Shown here piece after piece: positions 17,698 through 25,511 of a DNA stretch of 64,000 nt (the first letter of the stretch is position 1; each line of letters starts with the position of its first letter). Below the pieces are notes generated by a model. The model saw only the letters and a program-made list of their open reading frames with translations. It had not been told where the DNA came from and ran no database searches. The translations under genes were made by a program, and so were the position numbers. Source of the DNA: Palsa-1150 sp036490515. GTDB lineage: Bacteria > Myxococcota_A > Polyangia > Polyangiales > Polyangiaceae. The stretch is taken from assembly GCA_036490515.1 (NCBI GenBank), contig DASXDU010000037.1, positions 248,001 through 312,000 on the forward strand, written 5' to 3'.

Positions 17698-19086
17698 TCA
17701 ACGGGCCGCCTTTGCGGCCAGCTCGCCCAGTGTCTCTCCGAGCACTCGGTTGAAGGCCGGGTAGGGATGGATGACGTCCGCGAGCGTCTTCAGCGGAGTC
17801 GCGAGCTTGATCGCCAGCACGAGCTCGCCGAGGATCTCGGCGGCGCGCGGTGTCACCAGCGTGGCGCCGATCAGTACCCCGCGCTCGCGGTCCCCCACGA
17901 GCTTCAGCGCGCCCTGGTGAAAGTCGTGGATGTGACCTCGCGCGGCCTCGGCTGGGTCCGTGCTCGCGACGACGACGTCGACGCCGTTCTTGCGTGCGGC
18001 TGCCTCGGACAATCCGACCGAGGCGACCTCCGGGTCGGAGAATGTGACGCGAGGAACTGCCGTGTGATCAGCTCTCGCGTCGAGCCCCCGCAGTCGTCGC
18101 GCCACGACCTGCGCGTGGTAGTACGCGAGGTGGGTAAACCCGCCGAGTCCCGTGACGTCACCAGCTCCGAAGACACCTGGCCGTGCTTCGAGCGTCGACG
18201 GGTCGACCTTCAGCCAGCCGCGTTCCGTCTGCGGGATCCCGATTCCGCCCCATGCCTCCACGTTTGGACGGCGGCCCGTCGCCACCAGCAATCGTGCGGC
18301 GGAGACCGAAGCTCCCGACTTCAGGTGAACGACGACCGACGACGAGCGGGACGCTCCGGGGGACGGGTTTTCGATCGCGGTGCAGGGGTCGCCGACGATC
18401 ACCGTGATCCCATCGGCCTCGAGATGTGGAAGGAGCGCGGCTCCGGCCTCCGGTTCCTCGCGGCCGAGGAACGTCGGCGCAGCTTCGACGACGGTTACCT
18501 TGGAACCCAGGCGCGCATAGGCCTGCGCCAGCTCGATGCCGATGGCGCCGCCCCCGAGGATCGCCAGCGAGGCAGGCAGCTCTCTCGGAATCGCCGCCTG
18601 GCGGTTCGTCCAGAAGTCGACGGTGTCCAGGCCCGGGATGGGCGGGATCGATGCGGTGCTGCCGTTGGCGATGACCACCGCGCGGCGCGCGACGAGCCCT
18701 TCGCCTGCGACCACGACCGTGCGCAGGTCCGTCAGTCTCCCTTCCCCTCGTACGAGCCTCGCCCCGGTCGCCTCCATCGCGGCGGCGGGGCGACTGTCGT
18801 CCAGGTTGCGGGCCATCCAGAGGACGCGCTTCGATACCTTGGGGAAGTCCGCGGTCCAGTCCACCCGCGAGGCAGCGAGGAGGCGTGCGCGCCCGGCCTC
18901 GCTCAGCGTTTCTCCCGAACGCAGCAAGGTCTTCGACGGTACGCAGCCCCAGTACGGGCACTCGCCGCCGACGAGCTCTCGCTCGACCACCGCGAGAGTC
19001 AGCCCGCTGCCTTGCAGGCCCACGGCGATCGCTTCCCCGGCGACGCCACCACCCAGACAGACGACGTCGAACTCCCTGGAGCTCAT
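17698..19086 (-). CDS. FAD-dependent class I pyridine nucleotide-disulfide oxidoreductase
   Basis: 462 residues from the ATG at 19086 (an ATG at 19107 would add 7 residues). FAD-binding GGGVAGE is near the N-terminus, redox-active CPYWGC just after it, the NAD(P)-binding GGGAIGIE in the middle, and GVFGAGDVTG for the second FAD motif. The C-terminal dimer domain ends with HPYPAFNRVLGE, carrying the His-Pro of the dihydrolipoamide dehydrogenase/mercuric reductase family. There is no N-terminal HMA domain and no vicinal C-terminal Cys pair, so mercuric reductase is unlikely. No lipoyl-enzyme genes are adjacent, so the substrate is open. Confidence 0.88.
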   Translation of the reverse strand: MSSREFDVVCLGGGVAGEAIAVGLQGSGLTLAVVERELVGGECPYWGCVPSKTLLRSGETLSEAGRARLLAASRVDWTADFPKVSKRVLWMARNLDDSRPAAAMEATGARLVRGEGRLTDLRTVVVAGEGLVARRAVVIANGSTASIPPIPGLDTVDFWTNRQAAIPRELPASLAILGGGAIGIELAQAYARLGSKVTVVEAAPTFLGREEPEAGAALLPHLEADGITVIVGDPCTAIENPSPGASRSSSVVVHLKSGASVSAARLLVATGRRPNVEAWGGIGIPQTERGWLKVDPSTLEARPGVFGAGDVTGLGGFTHLAYYHAQVVARRLRGLDARADHTAVPRVTFSDPEVASVGLSEAAARKNGVDVVVASTDPAEAARGHIHDFHQGALKLVGDRERGVLIGATLVTPRAAEILGELVLAIKLATPLKTLADVIHPYPAFNRVLGETLGELAAKAAR

Positions 19087-19137
19087 CGCTCTCGGCCGCG
19101 GTTGCACTGACGGTGGAAGCGTCGACCCATTCGGCGC

Positions 19138-21315
19138 TCAGGGCACGTAGATGCCGATGGGCCAGAAGTGCCAGTGGTCCTCGCCCGCGTCCGGGTTGCA
19201 CGTGGCCGGGTCCTCCATGAAGCTGCGGAGGCGGAGGATCACGTAGTCCCCCGACTGTGCGCTCACCGGCGCGGCCACTTCCAGGTTCGCGGTCGTCCCG
19301 GCGGTCATCTCCTGACGGGCGGCGCACGCCGGGACGTTCCCGAGGCCGAGGGGGCTGCGAATGGAGAAGTCCGCGATCGTGAACGCCGTGGGCGAGGCGG
19401 TCGTGAAGAAGTCGCGGTTCAGGTCCCAGCTCCCCGTCAGCGAGGCCGACCACCCCGCGATGGGGATGCTCACGGACTGGCCCGGATTGACGGCGTACCA
19501 GTCCTGCGCCGCGTTCACGGAGTAATAGGGCTGCGAGGTGGCGGGCATGCACGGGTCTTGATTTCCAGGCGCTGCCGCCGCCGCGTTCGACCACATGCGC
19601 TGGAACTCCCAGCCGCCCGGCGGCGAGCTGGTTCCCAGGGACTCGAGCGTGCTGGTTCCCTGGCACACATCGGCGATCTCGACGTCGCCGCCGTTGAGGA
19701 CCTCCCAGACGGGGCTCGTGCCGGGCGTGATGCCACTCCCACCGTGCGCGGGGTTCACGTTGAAGTTGTACCCGTGCATGCGCGGGTCGGTCGCCGACTC
19801 CACCACCTCGTGCGACGCCGCGTTCGTCAGCTCGCCGAGCTGCGTCTGCTCGGGGCCCATCGGCTTGCAGCGCTCCACGACGGCAATCGAATCCGTCGAG
19901 CCCGGGGGGAGGCCCGGGTACGCGAAGTGATTGCCGCACTCGGCGTGGTCCTTGAAGGTGGCGCCCGCCGGCAGGTAGAGGAGGTAGATCCTCTTTCCGT
20001 TCGGCTGGGGTCCCGAGGGCCCCGAGCCGCTCACGACGCCCTGCACGTACGACTGGATTGCCGTGATGGACCACGGGCTGCCGCTCACCATCGGCGGCCC
20101 GACGAGGTTCGCGACCGCCGTCATCGTCCCGACGCCGTACTCGTTCGAGACCGCCGCCCACACCGCGCTGTCGGCGAGCGCCTGCCCGAACGCGTTCAGG
20201 TTCGCCGCCGAGTCGCTCCCGGTCGAGGCGTCGTCCTCCGCGAGGATCGTGACGAGCTCGGGCGATTGCATGATCTGGCCGTCGTCGGGGAACTGGGGGA
20301 AGGGGCGGTGGGAGCCGAGGCCGGACCCGCCCTGGTTCCCGCCGCCCGCCGCGAGCATGACCGAAACGTCGCTGGCCTCGAGCCCGACGAGGTCGGCGTT
20401 GCCGTCTCCGTTCACGTCGCCGAGAAACGCCCCGTGCGGCTCGTCGAACGTCACCGACGACCACTTCGTGCGGTCGTCGAAGGCCGTGCCCGTGGACCGG
20501 ATGACGCCGATGGTCCCGTTGCCGAGCCTGACGACGTCCGACTTTCCGTCGTTGTCGACGTCGCCGAGGAACGTGCCGTACGGCCCGGCGAACGAGGCAT
20601 CCAGCCACGTTTGATCGTTCACGAAGGCGCTGCCGTTCGACAGGATGACGTCGATGCCCACGGTGTTCACGGCGACCACGTCGGCCCGGCCGTCGCCATC
20701 CACGTCCCCGACGAGCGTTGCGCGGTCGCCGAAGAACGGAGCGCTCCACCACGTCGCGCCCTGCGCGAAGGCCGTGCCCGTGGAGAAGGCCACGCTGACC
20801 GAGCTCTCGTTGATCGCGACGAGGTCTGCGCGGCGGTCGCCGTCGACGTCGCCGAGAAAGGTCCCGTTCTCACCGGCGAACGGGAGGCCCCACTGCGTGG
20901 GCGCGCGGAAGCGCGTGCCGGTCGACAGCATGACCGAGATGCCCACGCCGCCGTCGACGACGAGGTCGGCCCGCCCGTCACCGTCGACGTCGCCCAGGAG
21001 AGCACCGGTGAGTAGCTCGCTGCTCCAGGTCTTCGACGTGGCAAAGCCGGCGCCCGTGGAGGTTCGCACCGTGATTCCGGTCGTCCTGAGCGCGACGATG
21101 TCGTCTCGCCCGTCGCCGTCCACGTCACCAACGAGCGCGCCGTGGGCCCCGTACGCCTTGCCGCTCGCCCAGACCTGCGGCGCCGCGAACCTGATCGCAT
21201 AGGCGGCCGACGTCGTGGCCGTCGGCTCGCCGTCCTCGGTCGTCGACGAGGCCGCGCACGAGGCGCACGCGACGACCGCCACGAGACACGTCATACCCCT
21301 CAGCCACGATTTCAT
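19138..21315 (-). CDS. FG-GAP/VCBS-repeat lipoprotein with HExxE protease-like domain
   Basis: 725 residues from ATG 21315, next to the lipoprotein signal MKSWLRGMTCLVAVVACASC. About six FG-GAP/VCBS repeats follow (DVDGDGRADLVA type, residues about 45-360), each with a Ca2+ loop. A second domain (about 375-640) has TNAASHEVVESATDP; the HEVVE...DP signature resembles HExxE-type gluzincin-like segments, and several Cys and Trp surround it. The end (about 640-725) is a beta-sandwich. This suggests a surface propeller joined to a possible zinc hydrolase. The catalytic claim is tentative because the third metal ligand cannot be assigned. Confidence 0.68.
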   Translation of the reverse strand: MKSWLRGMTCLVAVVACASCAASSTTEDGEPTATTSAAYAIRFAAPQVWASGKAYGAHGALVGDVDGDGRDDIVALRTTGITVRTSTGAGFATSKTWSSELLTGALLGDVDGDGRADLVVDGGVGISVMLSTGTRFRAPTQWGLPFAGENGTFLGDVDGDRRADLVAINESSVSVAFSTGTAFAQGATWWSAPFFGDRATLVGDVDGDGRADVVAVNTVGIDVILSNGSAFVNDQTWLDASFAGPYGTFLGDVDNDGKSDVVRLGNGTIGVIRSTGTAFDDRTKWSSVTFDEPHGAFLGDVNGDGNADLVGLEASDVSVMLAAGGGNQGGSGLGSHRPFPQFPDDGQIMQSPELVTILAEDDASTGSDSAANLNAFGQALADSAVWAAVSNEYGVGTMTAVANLVGPPMVSGSPWSITAIQSYVQGVVSGSGPSGPQPNGKRIYLLYLPAGATFKDHAECGNHFAYPGLPPGSTDSIAVVERCKPMGPEQTQLGELTNAASHEVVESATDPRMHGYNFNVNPAHGGSGITPGTSPVWEVLNGGDVEIADVCQGTSTLESLGTSSPPGGWEFQRMWSNAAAAAPGNQDPCMPATSQPYYSVNAAQDWYAVNPGQSVSIPIAGWSASLTGSWDLNRDFFTTASPTAFTIADFSIRSPLGLGNVPACAARQEMTAGTTANLEVAAPVSAQSGDYVILRLRSFMEDPATCNPDAGEDHWHFWPIGIYVP

Positions 21316-21463
21316 CGGAGGACCCCCCTTCCTGTGACGCCGCACGAGAGTTGCGCCGCACAGTCTAGGAGTCTTCGGCACGCGGAGGCTGAAAACTGCT
21401 GGAGCTCGCACCGGGCGCCGTCATCAGCGTCCCCCTCGACGGCGGCACGCCCGAGGGTACGTT

Positions 21464-21487
21464 GCGTCCCCAGCGGGAGTCGAACCC
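21464..21487 (+). repeat. attL core (24-bp copy of tRNA-Glu 3' end)
   Basis: Identical over 24 bp to 37683-37706. It is the displaced 3' piece of tRNA-Glu (acceptor stem, T arm part), left behind when the element entered. Flanking bases differ on both sides, so the exchange point lies within this core. Confidence 0.95.
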
Positions 21488-21716
21488 ACCTGCGCCGCGT
21501 CCCGAAACGACGCCGCCGCGTGAGTCATCGCCAGCGATTCCCGTGGCTTCGTCGTCGAGTGACGTCGTGAGCGAGAAGACAATTCAGGACGACTCGCGAC
21601 GTGGAGATCCGGAACCCTTCGACGTTATGGCGGTGCTCTACGAGACCATCGACGATGCGCCCCAAGTCATTGATCTCTCCCAAGCACGTGCACGTCGCAG
21701 TGGAATCCGCTCTTGA
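21465..21716 (+). other. Displaced 3' extension of the integrase frame (joined to int only in the excised circle)
   Basis: This stop-free frame begins in the attL core in the same codon phase as the integrase reads the attR core (RPQRESNP), and runs to TGA at 21714-21716. In the circular form it would replace the last integrase residue with about 75 more, rich in Ser, Pro and acidic residues and ending RARRSGIRS. In the lysogen it has no own plausible start except a TTG at 21462 lying in chromosomal DNA. Its stop overlaps a TTG (TTGA at 21713) of the next frame, the coupling style common in this element. That argues it is genuine coding sequence, not chance. Confidence 0.6.
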
Positions 21717-21736
21717 CGCCGCGGACCTCCGCCGTC

Positions 21737-22258
21737 ATGTTTGCGACAGAGAGCCGCATGTTGCAGCGCGATGATCGCGACGACTGGATGACCGAGGAGG
21801 AGAGCCGGCAGGCTCTCGCGATGCTCGGCCTCGATCCCGACGCCGACGTCGATGCGGACGTCCTCGCGGTCATCGACGATGATACCGACGCGGCCCAGAT
21901 GCTCCGCGAGATGCGTTCGGTGGGCCGCCAGCTCACCGAGGCCGAGCGCCTACTCGCGATGATGCGTGGGCCGCACGGGCTCCAGCGCCGCGATGGTCCC
22001 GAGCTGCGGGAGAAGGCAGAGCGCGTAGCTCTCCGCGTGGAGATGCTCAGGGAGCGTCGCGCGTGGATCGCGTCGGACCTCCGCAACAAGCTCAGACGCG
22101 CCACGGTGCGCGCGACGGCTCCGGTGCGTCGACCCCGCGCTGCACGTCGGGTGCGTCGCGCGCATCGTGTTCGGGCCGCGCGTACGTCACGGGCGGGCCC
22201 GTCGGCGGACGCACCACCACCACCATCGAGTGCCGCTGAGTCCTGGGGTGCGCCGTGA
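21737..22258 (+). CDS. Hypothetical phage protein, charged helical
   Basis: 173 residues from ATG 21737; TTG 21713 (TTGA overlap with the integrase-tail frame) and ATG 21758 (AGAGAG upstream) are alternatives. The middle part (about 20-110) is Glu/Arg/Leu-rich helix, including TEEESRQALAMLGLDPD and an Asp-rich loop. The last 60 residues are very Arg/Ala/Pro-rich and likely bind nucleic acid. No family recognised. In the excised circle it would be the first gene after int. Confidence 0.5.
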   Translation: MFATESRMLQRDDRDDWMTEEESRQALAMLGLDPDADVDADVLAVIDDDTDAAQMLREMRSVGRQLTEAERLLAMMRGPHGLQRRDGPELREKAERVALRVEMLRERRAWIASDLRNKLRRATVRATAPVRRPRAARRVRRAHRVRAARTSRAGPSADAPPPPSSAAESWGAP

Positions 22259-22608
22259 CGCGCGCCCTGCTGCTCGAGCTCATCGAGGCGTGCGAGTCAT
22301 GCCCTGAGCTTGCGGCGCGGCTGGCGCGCTCCCTGGGCGCCGTCGGCGACGTCGACCAGTACAGCGCGGCGAACCTGCCGCCGAGGACGACCCGCCGGGT
22401 GTTCTTCTCTGCCTGCCGGCGGGGTGACGTCCATGGTGCGCGTCGCGATGGTCGCGGATGGGCGTGTGGCCGGGCCGCCTGGGAGGCGTACCGCGCGCGC
22501 GGTGCACTTCGGCCCGTGCGTGGTGTCGCCCATCGCGACGCCAAGCCGGGCAACGTCGTCGACCTCGACGCGATGCTGCGCACGGGCGGACTGCGGGGGA
22601 CGCGATGA
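22255..22608 (+). CDS. HTH_17/excisionase-like DNA-binding protein
   Basis: 117 residues; the GTG start overlaps the stop of the previous gene (GTGA). Residues about 42-80 (LPPRTTRRVFFSACRRGDVHG, GRGWACGRAAWEAY) follow the pattern of the MerR/excisionase winged helix: a short recognition helix, R-G-D/E-hydrophobic turn, G-R-x-W wing, then a helix ending in Tyr. Left-end placement next to attP in the circle fits a recombination directionality factor. The normal start of the motif (leucine/valine-rich helix) is diverged, so a plain regulator is possible. Confidence 0.45.
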   Translation: MTRALLLELIEACESCPELAARLARSLGAVGDVDQYSAANLPPRTTRRVFFSACRRGDVHGARRDGRGWACGRAAWEAYRARGALRPVRGVAHRDAKPGNVVDLDAMLRTGGLRGTR

Positions 22609-23774
22609 GCCACGTCGTGCTGCGGGATGATTTCCTGTTCCAGCCCGGGACGGACGACCTCGACTGCGAGGAGATGGCGGCCTGGCTCGCCGGGCGGTCC
22701 TACTCGTCGCACCTCTGGACGGACGGCCGTGTCTCCAGGTCGGCGCTCGCGAAGGTGGGGAGCGACCCGAAGGGCATCATTCGGGGCGCCGACAAGCTCG
22801 TCGAGCGCGGCATCGTGGGCCGAGACGAGTCCGGCGCGTACCTGTTCCCTCACGTCGACGAGTGGAACAAGAGCCGAGCGGAGATCGAGCAGCTACGCGA
22901 GCGGAAGCGTCTCGCAGGTGCGGCCGGTGGCCGAGCGAAGGCCACCTCCAGCCATTCCGCGGGTTTGGGTCTAGCAGCGGTGAAGCAGGCCACGGAGGTC
23001 TGCCAGCCGCGTGCTGTAGCAGACGCCTACCCGTCTACGTCTACGTCTACGTCTACGTCTACGTCTACGACTGCGACTGCGGAGAGAGAGACGGCGCCTG
23101 CGGCGCCGCTGACGCTCACCACTCCGAGTGAGAGCGCGAAGGGGAAGAAGGGCAAGAGGGCGAAGCAGAGCGTCGAGGCCACGCCGGAAGACCAGGAGCT
23201 CCTCGACGCGTGGATCGAGCGTCGAGAGCTGCGGTACCCGCAGACCCGTCGTGGATCCCGACCTCGCTGGGACGAGCAGCGACTCAGCGCCGTGAAAGGG
23301 GCGAGGGTCATGGGGTACCCGCAGGCGGACCTCGTCGACTGCGTGAGGGGGTCGGTCCGAGTGGACAGCGAGTACGGAATGGATCCTCGCGCGTTCACGT
23401 GGTCGCTCGAGAGCGCAGCGAAGATCGACGAGTGCATCCTGCGGGAGCGAGCGCACATCGAGCAGCGAGCGGACGAGCAGCGACGACGCCAGCCGCTTCC
23501 CGAAGTGCCTCCGCCCGCGACGCTCGAGCAGCGCCGAGCTGCAGCGCGTGCCGCTGGCTTCGGGCTGCCGCGCGAACAGCTCGCGGCGGACGAGCAGGAG
23601 CAGATCATCGAGGCCGCCGTCGGCGCAGCCATCACGCCCCCCGTCCACGTGAACCCCATCCCGGGAGAGGACGCCGATGCGGCATCGACGAACCGCGCCC
23701 GCATGCGGGAGGTGACCGCGGAGTGCCTGGGCCCGTCTGTCGCTCACCTCACGGCGCCCGAGGGAGGGTCGTGA
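22605..23774 (+). CDS. Phage replication-initiator-like protein with N-terminal winged helix
   Basis: 389 residues; ATG 22605 overlaps the preceding stop (ATGA). Residues 1-95 look like a winged-helix domain (LVERGIVGRDESGAYLFPHVDEW), followed by charged helix, a Ser/Thr-repeat linker (about 143-156) made by GTCTAC repeats, and a basic KGKKGKRAK stretch. The C-terminal part (about 200-290) has a helical domain (AWIERRELRYP, YGMDPRAFTWSLES) like those ending phage replisome-organiser proteins. Position early in the operon supports a replication role. The family is inferred from architecture, not from a motif unique to it. Confidence 0.5.
   Translation: MSHVVLRDDFLFQPGTDDLDCEEMAAWLAGRSYSSHLWTDGRVSRSALAKVGSDPKGIIRGADKLVERGIVGRDESGAYLFPHVDEWNKSRAEIEQLRERKRLAGAAGGRAKATSSHSAGLGLAAVKQATEVCQPRAVADAYPSTSTSTSTSTSTTATAERETAPAAPLTLTTPSESAKGKKGKRAKQSVEATPEDQELLDAWIERRELRYPQTRRGSRPRWDEQRLSAVKGARVMGYPQADLVDCVRGSVRVDSEYGMDPRAFTWSLESAAKIDECILRERAHIEQRADEQRRRQPLPEVPPPATLEQRRAAARAAGFGLPREQLAADEQEQIIEAAVGAAITPPVHVNPIPGEDADAASTNRARMREVTAECLGPSVAHLTAPEGGS
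23033..23068 (+). repeat. Hexanucleotide tandem repeat (GTCTAC)x6
   Basis: Six perfect GTCTAC units inside the replication-type gene, followed by two GACTGC units. Each unit encodes Ser-Thr, so slippage would change linker length by two residues without breaking the frame. Confidence 0.95.
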
Positions 23775-24004
23775 TGCAGCTGCCCAGCCGGCCCGGACAC
23801 GAGCTCCCGGAAGCCGACGACCTCGCACGTCGCCTTGAGCGGACGTGTCCCGGCTGCGGCCAGAGGAGCATCGACGAGGACGGCGTGTGCGACCGCTGCG
23901 GGGCTCGGAAGGCACCCCAGCGTGTACCTGACCCGCTCGCCGACGCGAAAACGCAGACGAATCCACCCAATTTCGTGCACGAAAACTGGAGTTGCTGCCC
24001 ATGA
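23774..24004 (+). CDS. Small zinc-ribbon protein
   Basis: 76 residues; ATG 23774 overlaps the preceding TGA by one base (TGATG). It holds one clear zinc ribbon: CPGCGQ and CDRCG separated by ten residues (about 27-46). The rest is polar. Such short ribbon proteins in phage early regions bind nucleic acid or host proteins; no function can be named. Confidence 0.6.
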   Translation: MQLPSRPGHELPEADDLARRLERTCPGCGQRSIDEDGVCDRCGARKAPQRVPDPLADAKTQTNPPNFVHENWSCCP

Positions 24005-24372
24005 ACACGACCGCCGCGAACCCGACCCCGCCCGAGACCGACGACGTAACCCAGGCGATCGACCTGCTACTCGTCGAGCGCCGGGTGCCGGCCGAGCGGG
24101 CCGCGTCGATCCGGGCCAGCATCGCTGGCGCCGGCAGGGACGAGCACGCGCTCCGCCGGAACATCGTGGAGCGATGGCGCAACTGGGCCCGTCTCCACGG
24201 CGTGAACGCCGCAGCGAAGGCCGCAGGGCTCTCCCGGCACGCGTTCCTGATGGTGCTCGCGGACCTCCAAGAGATCATCGCGGTCTACCACCTGCTGCAC
24301 GTGAACTACTGGCGCGGCGAGCAGCTCGACGAGGACGCCGCCGCTCGACTCGTGAAGGGCGCGGCCAAGTGA
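24001..24372 (+). CDS. HTH-containing hypothetical phage protein
   Basis: 123 residues from ATG 24001, with GGAG about 10 nt upstream and a 4-bp overlap with the zinc-ribbon gene. The middle has WARLHGVNAAAKAAGLSRHAFLMVLADL, a helix-turn-helix-like segment with an Ala-Ala-x-x-x-G-L-S turn. The remainder is helical. It could be a regulator or a small terminase-like protein; neither can be shown. Confidence 0.5.
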   Translation: MNTTAANPTPPETDDVTQAIDLLLVERRVPAERAASIRASIAGAGRDEHALRRNIVERWRNWARLHGVNAAAKAAGLSRHAFLMVLADLQEIIAVYHLLHVNYWRGEQLDEDAAARLVKGAAK

Positions 24373-24507
24373 GCGGCGCCCTCCCTCAGACTTCGTCCGG
24401 CCTCCCTGTCGAGTCAGGCCGGGCGCAGGCGGCCATGGTGGTCGCGCGCACGTTCCTCCCCGCCGGGAGTCATTGCCCCGGGGGGAGGGGCGGCGCACTT
24501 GGGCTGT

Positions 24508-24524
24508 TGTGGGCGACGCCCACA
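24508..24524. promoter_or_regulatory. 17-bp perfect hairpin/dyad in an intergenic stretch
   Basis: Two 7-bp arms (TGTGGGC / GCCCACA) around a 3-nt centre. It sits in the 237-bp gap 24373-24609, the longest non-coding stretch in the left half of the element, between early and structural genes. No T-run follows, so an operator or processing hairpin is likelier than a terminator. The rest of the gap shows nothing I can name. Confidence 0.4.
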
Positions 24525-24609
24525 TCACGCACGCCCGCGCGACGTTCGCGCACGGGGATAGCAATCCTCGCCACGATGACGCGCCATCAGGGCGCAGGAA
24601 GACAACGCC

Positions 24610-24864
24610 ATGACGACCAGCGACACCGTTCCGCACGACTACCTGAAGGCCACGCACACGCTCGACGTCGGCGGCACGACCCTGCGCGTGATCCCCGAGG
24701 GATCGCTCGGGGTGTGGCTCGCGTTCGAGAAGGGCGACACGCGATTCCGGTTGCTGGCCTCGCGCGAAACGATGGTCGCGTTGGCCGCGACGCTCCTCGT
24801 CCAGGCGGTCATGACCCCGAGCCCTTCGCCCGATTCCGCAATTCGCCCCACGTCGGGGCACTGA
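24610..24864 (+). CDS. Hypothetical phage protein
   Basis: 84 residues with GGAAG about 8 nt before the ATG. A compact beta-rich N-terminus (TLDVGGTTLRVIPEG, VWLAFEKGDTRFRLLAS) precedes a hydrophobic helix. Not recognised. It is the first gene after the intergenic dyad and 15 bp upstream of the spike-base-like gene, so probably part of the virion-gene operon. Confidence 0.5.
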   Translation: MTTSDTVPHDYLKATHTLDVGGTTLRVIPEGSLGVWLAFEKGDTRFRLLASRETMVALAATLLVQAVMTPSPSPDSAIRPTSGH

Positions 24865-24879
24865 AAGAGAGAACAGAAC

Positions 24880-25125
24880 ATGAGCCAATCGATCGTCGCA
24901 GTCACCCCCTCCGACACCCTGCAACTCGGCTTCGCCGCGAACGCGTTGTGGGTCGGCGTGACGGGGGACATCGTCGTCGTCGGCCGCGACCCCGCGGACG
25001 CGGCGGCGACGCTCAAGGCCGTCCCTCAAGGCCTGTTGTTGCTGCCGCAACCGATCCTGCAGGTCAAGGCGACCGGCACGACCGCAACGAACCTCGTCGC
25101 ATTCGTCGGCGGCACCGGGCGCTGA
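24880..25125 (+). CDS. Spike-base-like small virion protein (RcGTA Rcc01079 type)
   Basis: 81 residues. The pattern LWVGVTGDIVVVGRD...LKAVPQGLLLLPQPILQVKATGTTATNLVAFVGG matches the short family common beside phage structural genes, in which a LYVGTGGDV strand pair is followed by a VPAG turn and ends in ATGTTAT-x-hydrophobic. The Rhodobacter gene transfer agent homologue forms the base of head spikes. Assignment is by resemblance and would imply a head component in an element without a recognised capsid. Confidence 0.5.
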   Translation: MSQSIVAVTPSDTLQLGFAANALWVGVTGDIVVVGRDPADAAATLKAVPQGLLLLPQPILQVKATGTTATNLVAFVGGTGR

Positions 25126-25127
25126 CG

Positions 25128-25511
25128 ATGGCTCGCGCCCACGTCCGCTGCGCTGGCCCGCTCGATGGCCGCCCCTGCCCGATGGGCCGCATCGCGCCCC
25201 CCGTCGCCATGGCGCCGGCCTTCGTGCGCCAGCGCAGGGGGCGCCCCTACCAGTGCCGGGCGTGCTGGCTCGCGATGAAGAGGGCGCCCGTCGCGTGCGT
25301 GGGGCCGCGGGATGGCATTCCGTGCCCGCGGGGGGCGCTGGGGACGCCCGCAGTGGGCCAAAGGGCGCGCAGGCGAGGGCGCGAGTACCGGTGCGCCGAG
25401 TGCGCGGGGCGTCGAAACTGGGCGCTCCGGTGCATGCGGAGCCCCGGGTGCGCCCGGCCCTACGGCGCATCGATCCCTCCCGAGCCCGCCGCGTTCGCGA
25501 GGTGCTCGTGA
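25128..25511 (+). CDS. Cys-rich protein with duplicated zinc-ribbon-like module
   Basis: 127 residues from ATG 25128. Two similar modules occur in tandem: CAGPLDGRPCPMG...YQCRACW and CVGPRDGIPCPRG...YRCAECA, and a third remnant C-x5-C near the C-terminus. Each module offers four Cys for one metal. The protein is strongly basic, so nucleic-acid binding is likely. It overlaps the next gene (TGATG). Family not recognised. Confidence 0.5.
   Translation: MARAHVRCAGPLDGRPCPMGRIAPPVAMAPAFVRQRRGRPYQCRACWLAMKRAPVACVGPRDGIPCPRGALGTPAVGQRARRRGREYRCAECAGRRNWALRCMRSPGCARPYGASIPPEPAAFARCS

Noticed and set aside
17698..19086. Mercuric reductase (merA)
   Set aside because: No HMA domain, no C-terminal vicinal cysteines and no mer genes nearby.
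23033..23068. CRISPR-like repeat
   Set aside because: Contiguous hexamers without spacers inside a coding frame; no cas genes anywhere in the window.
24373..24609. Gene in the gap after 24372 (GTG 24369 onward)
   Set aside because: The frame simply stays open into a later gene, with composition unlike a protein and no ribosome-binding site.
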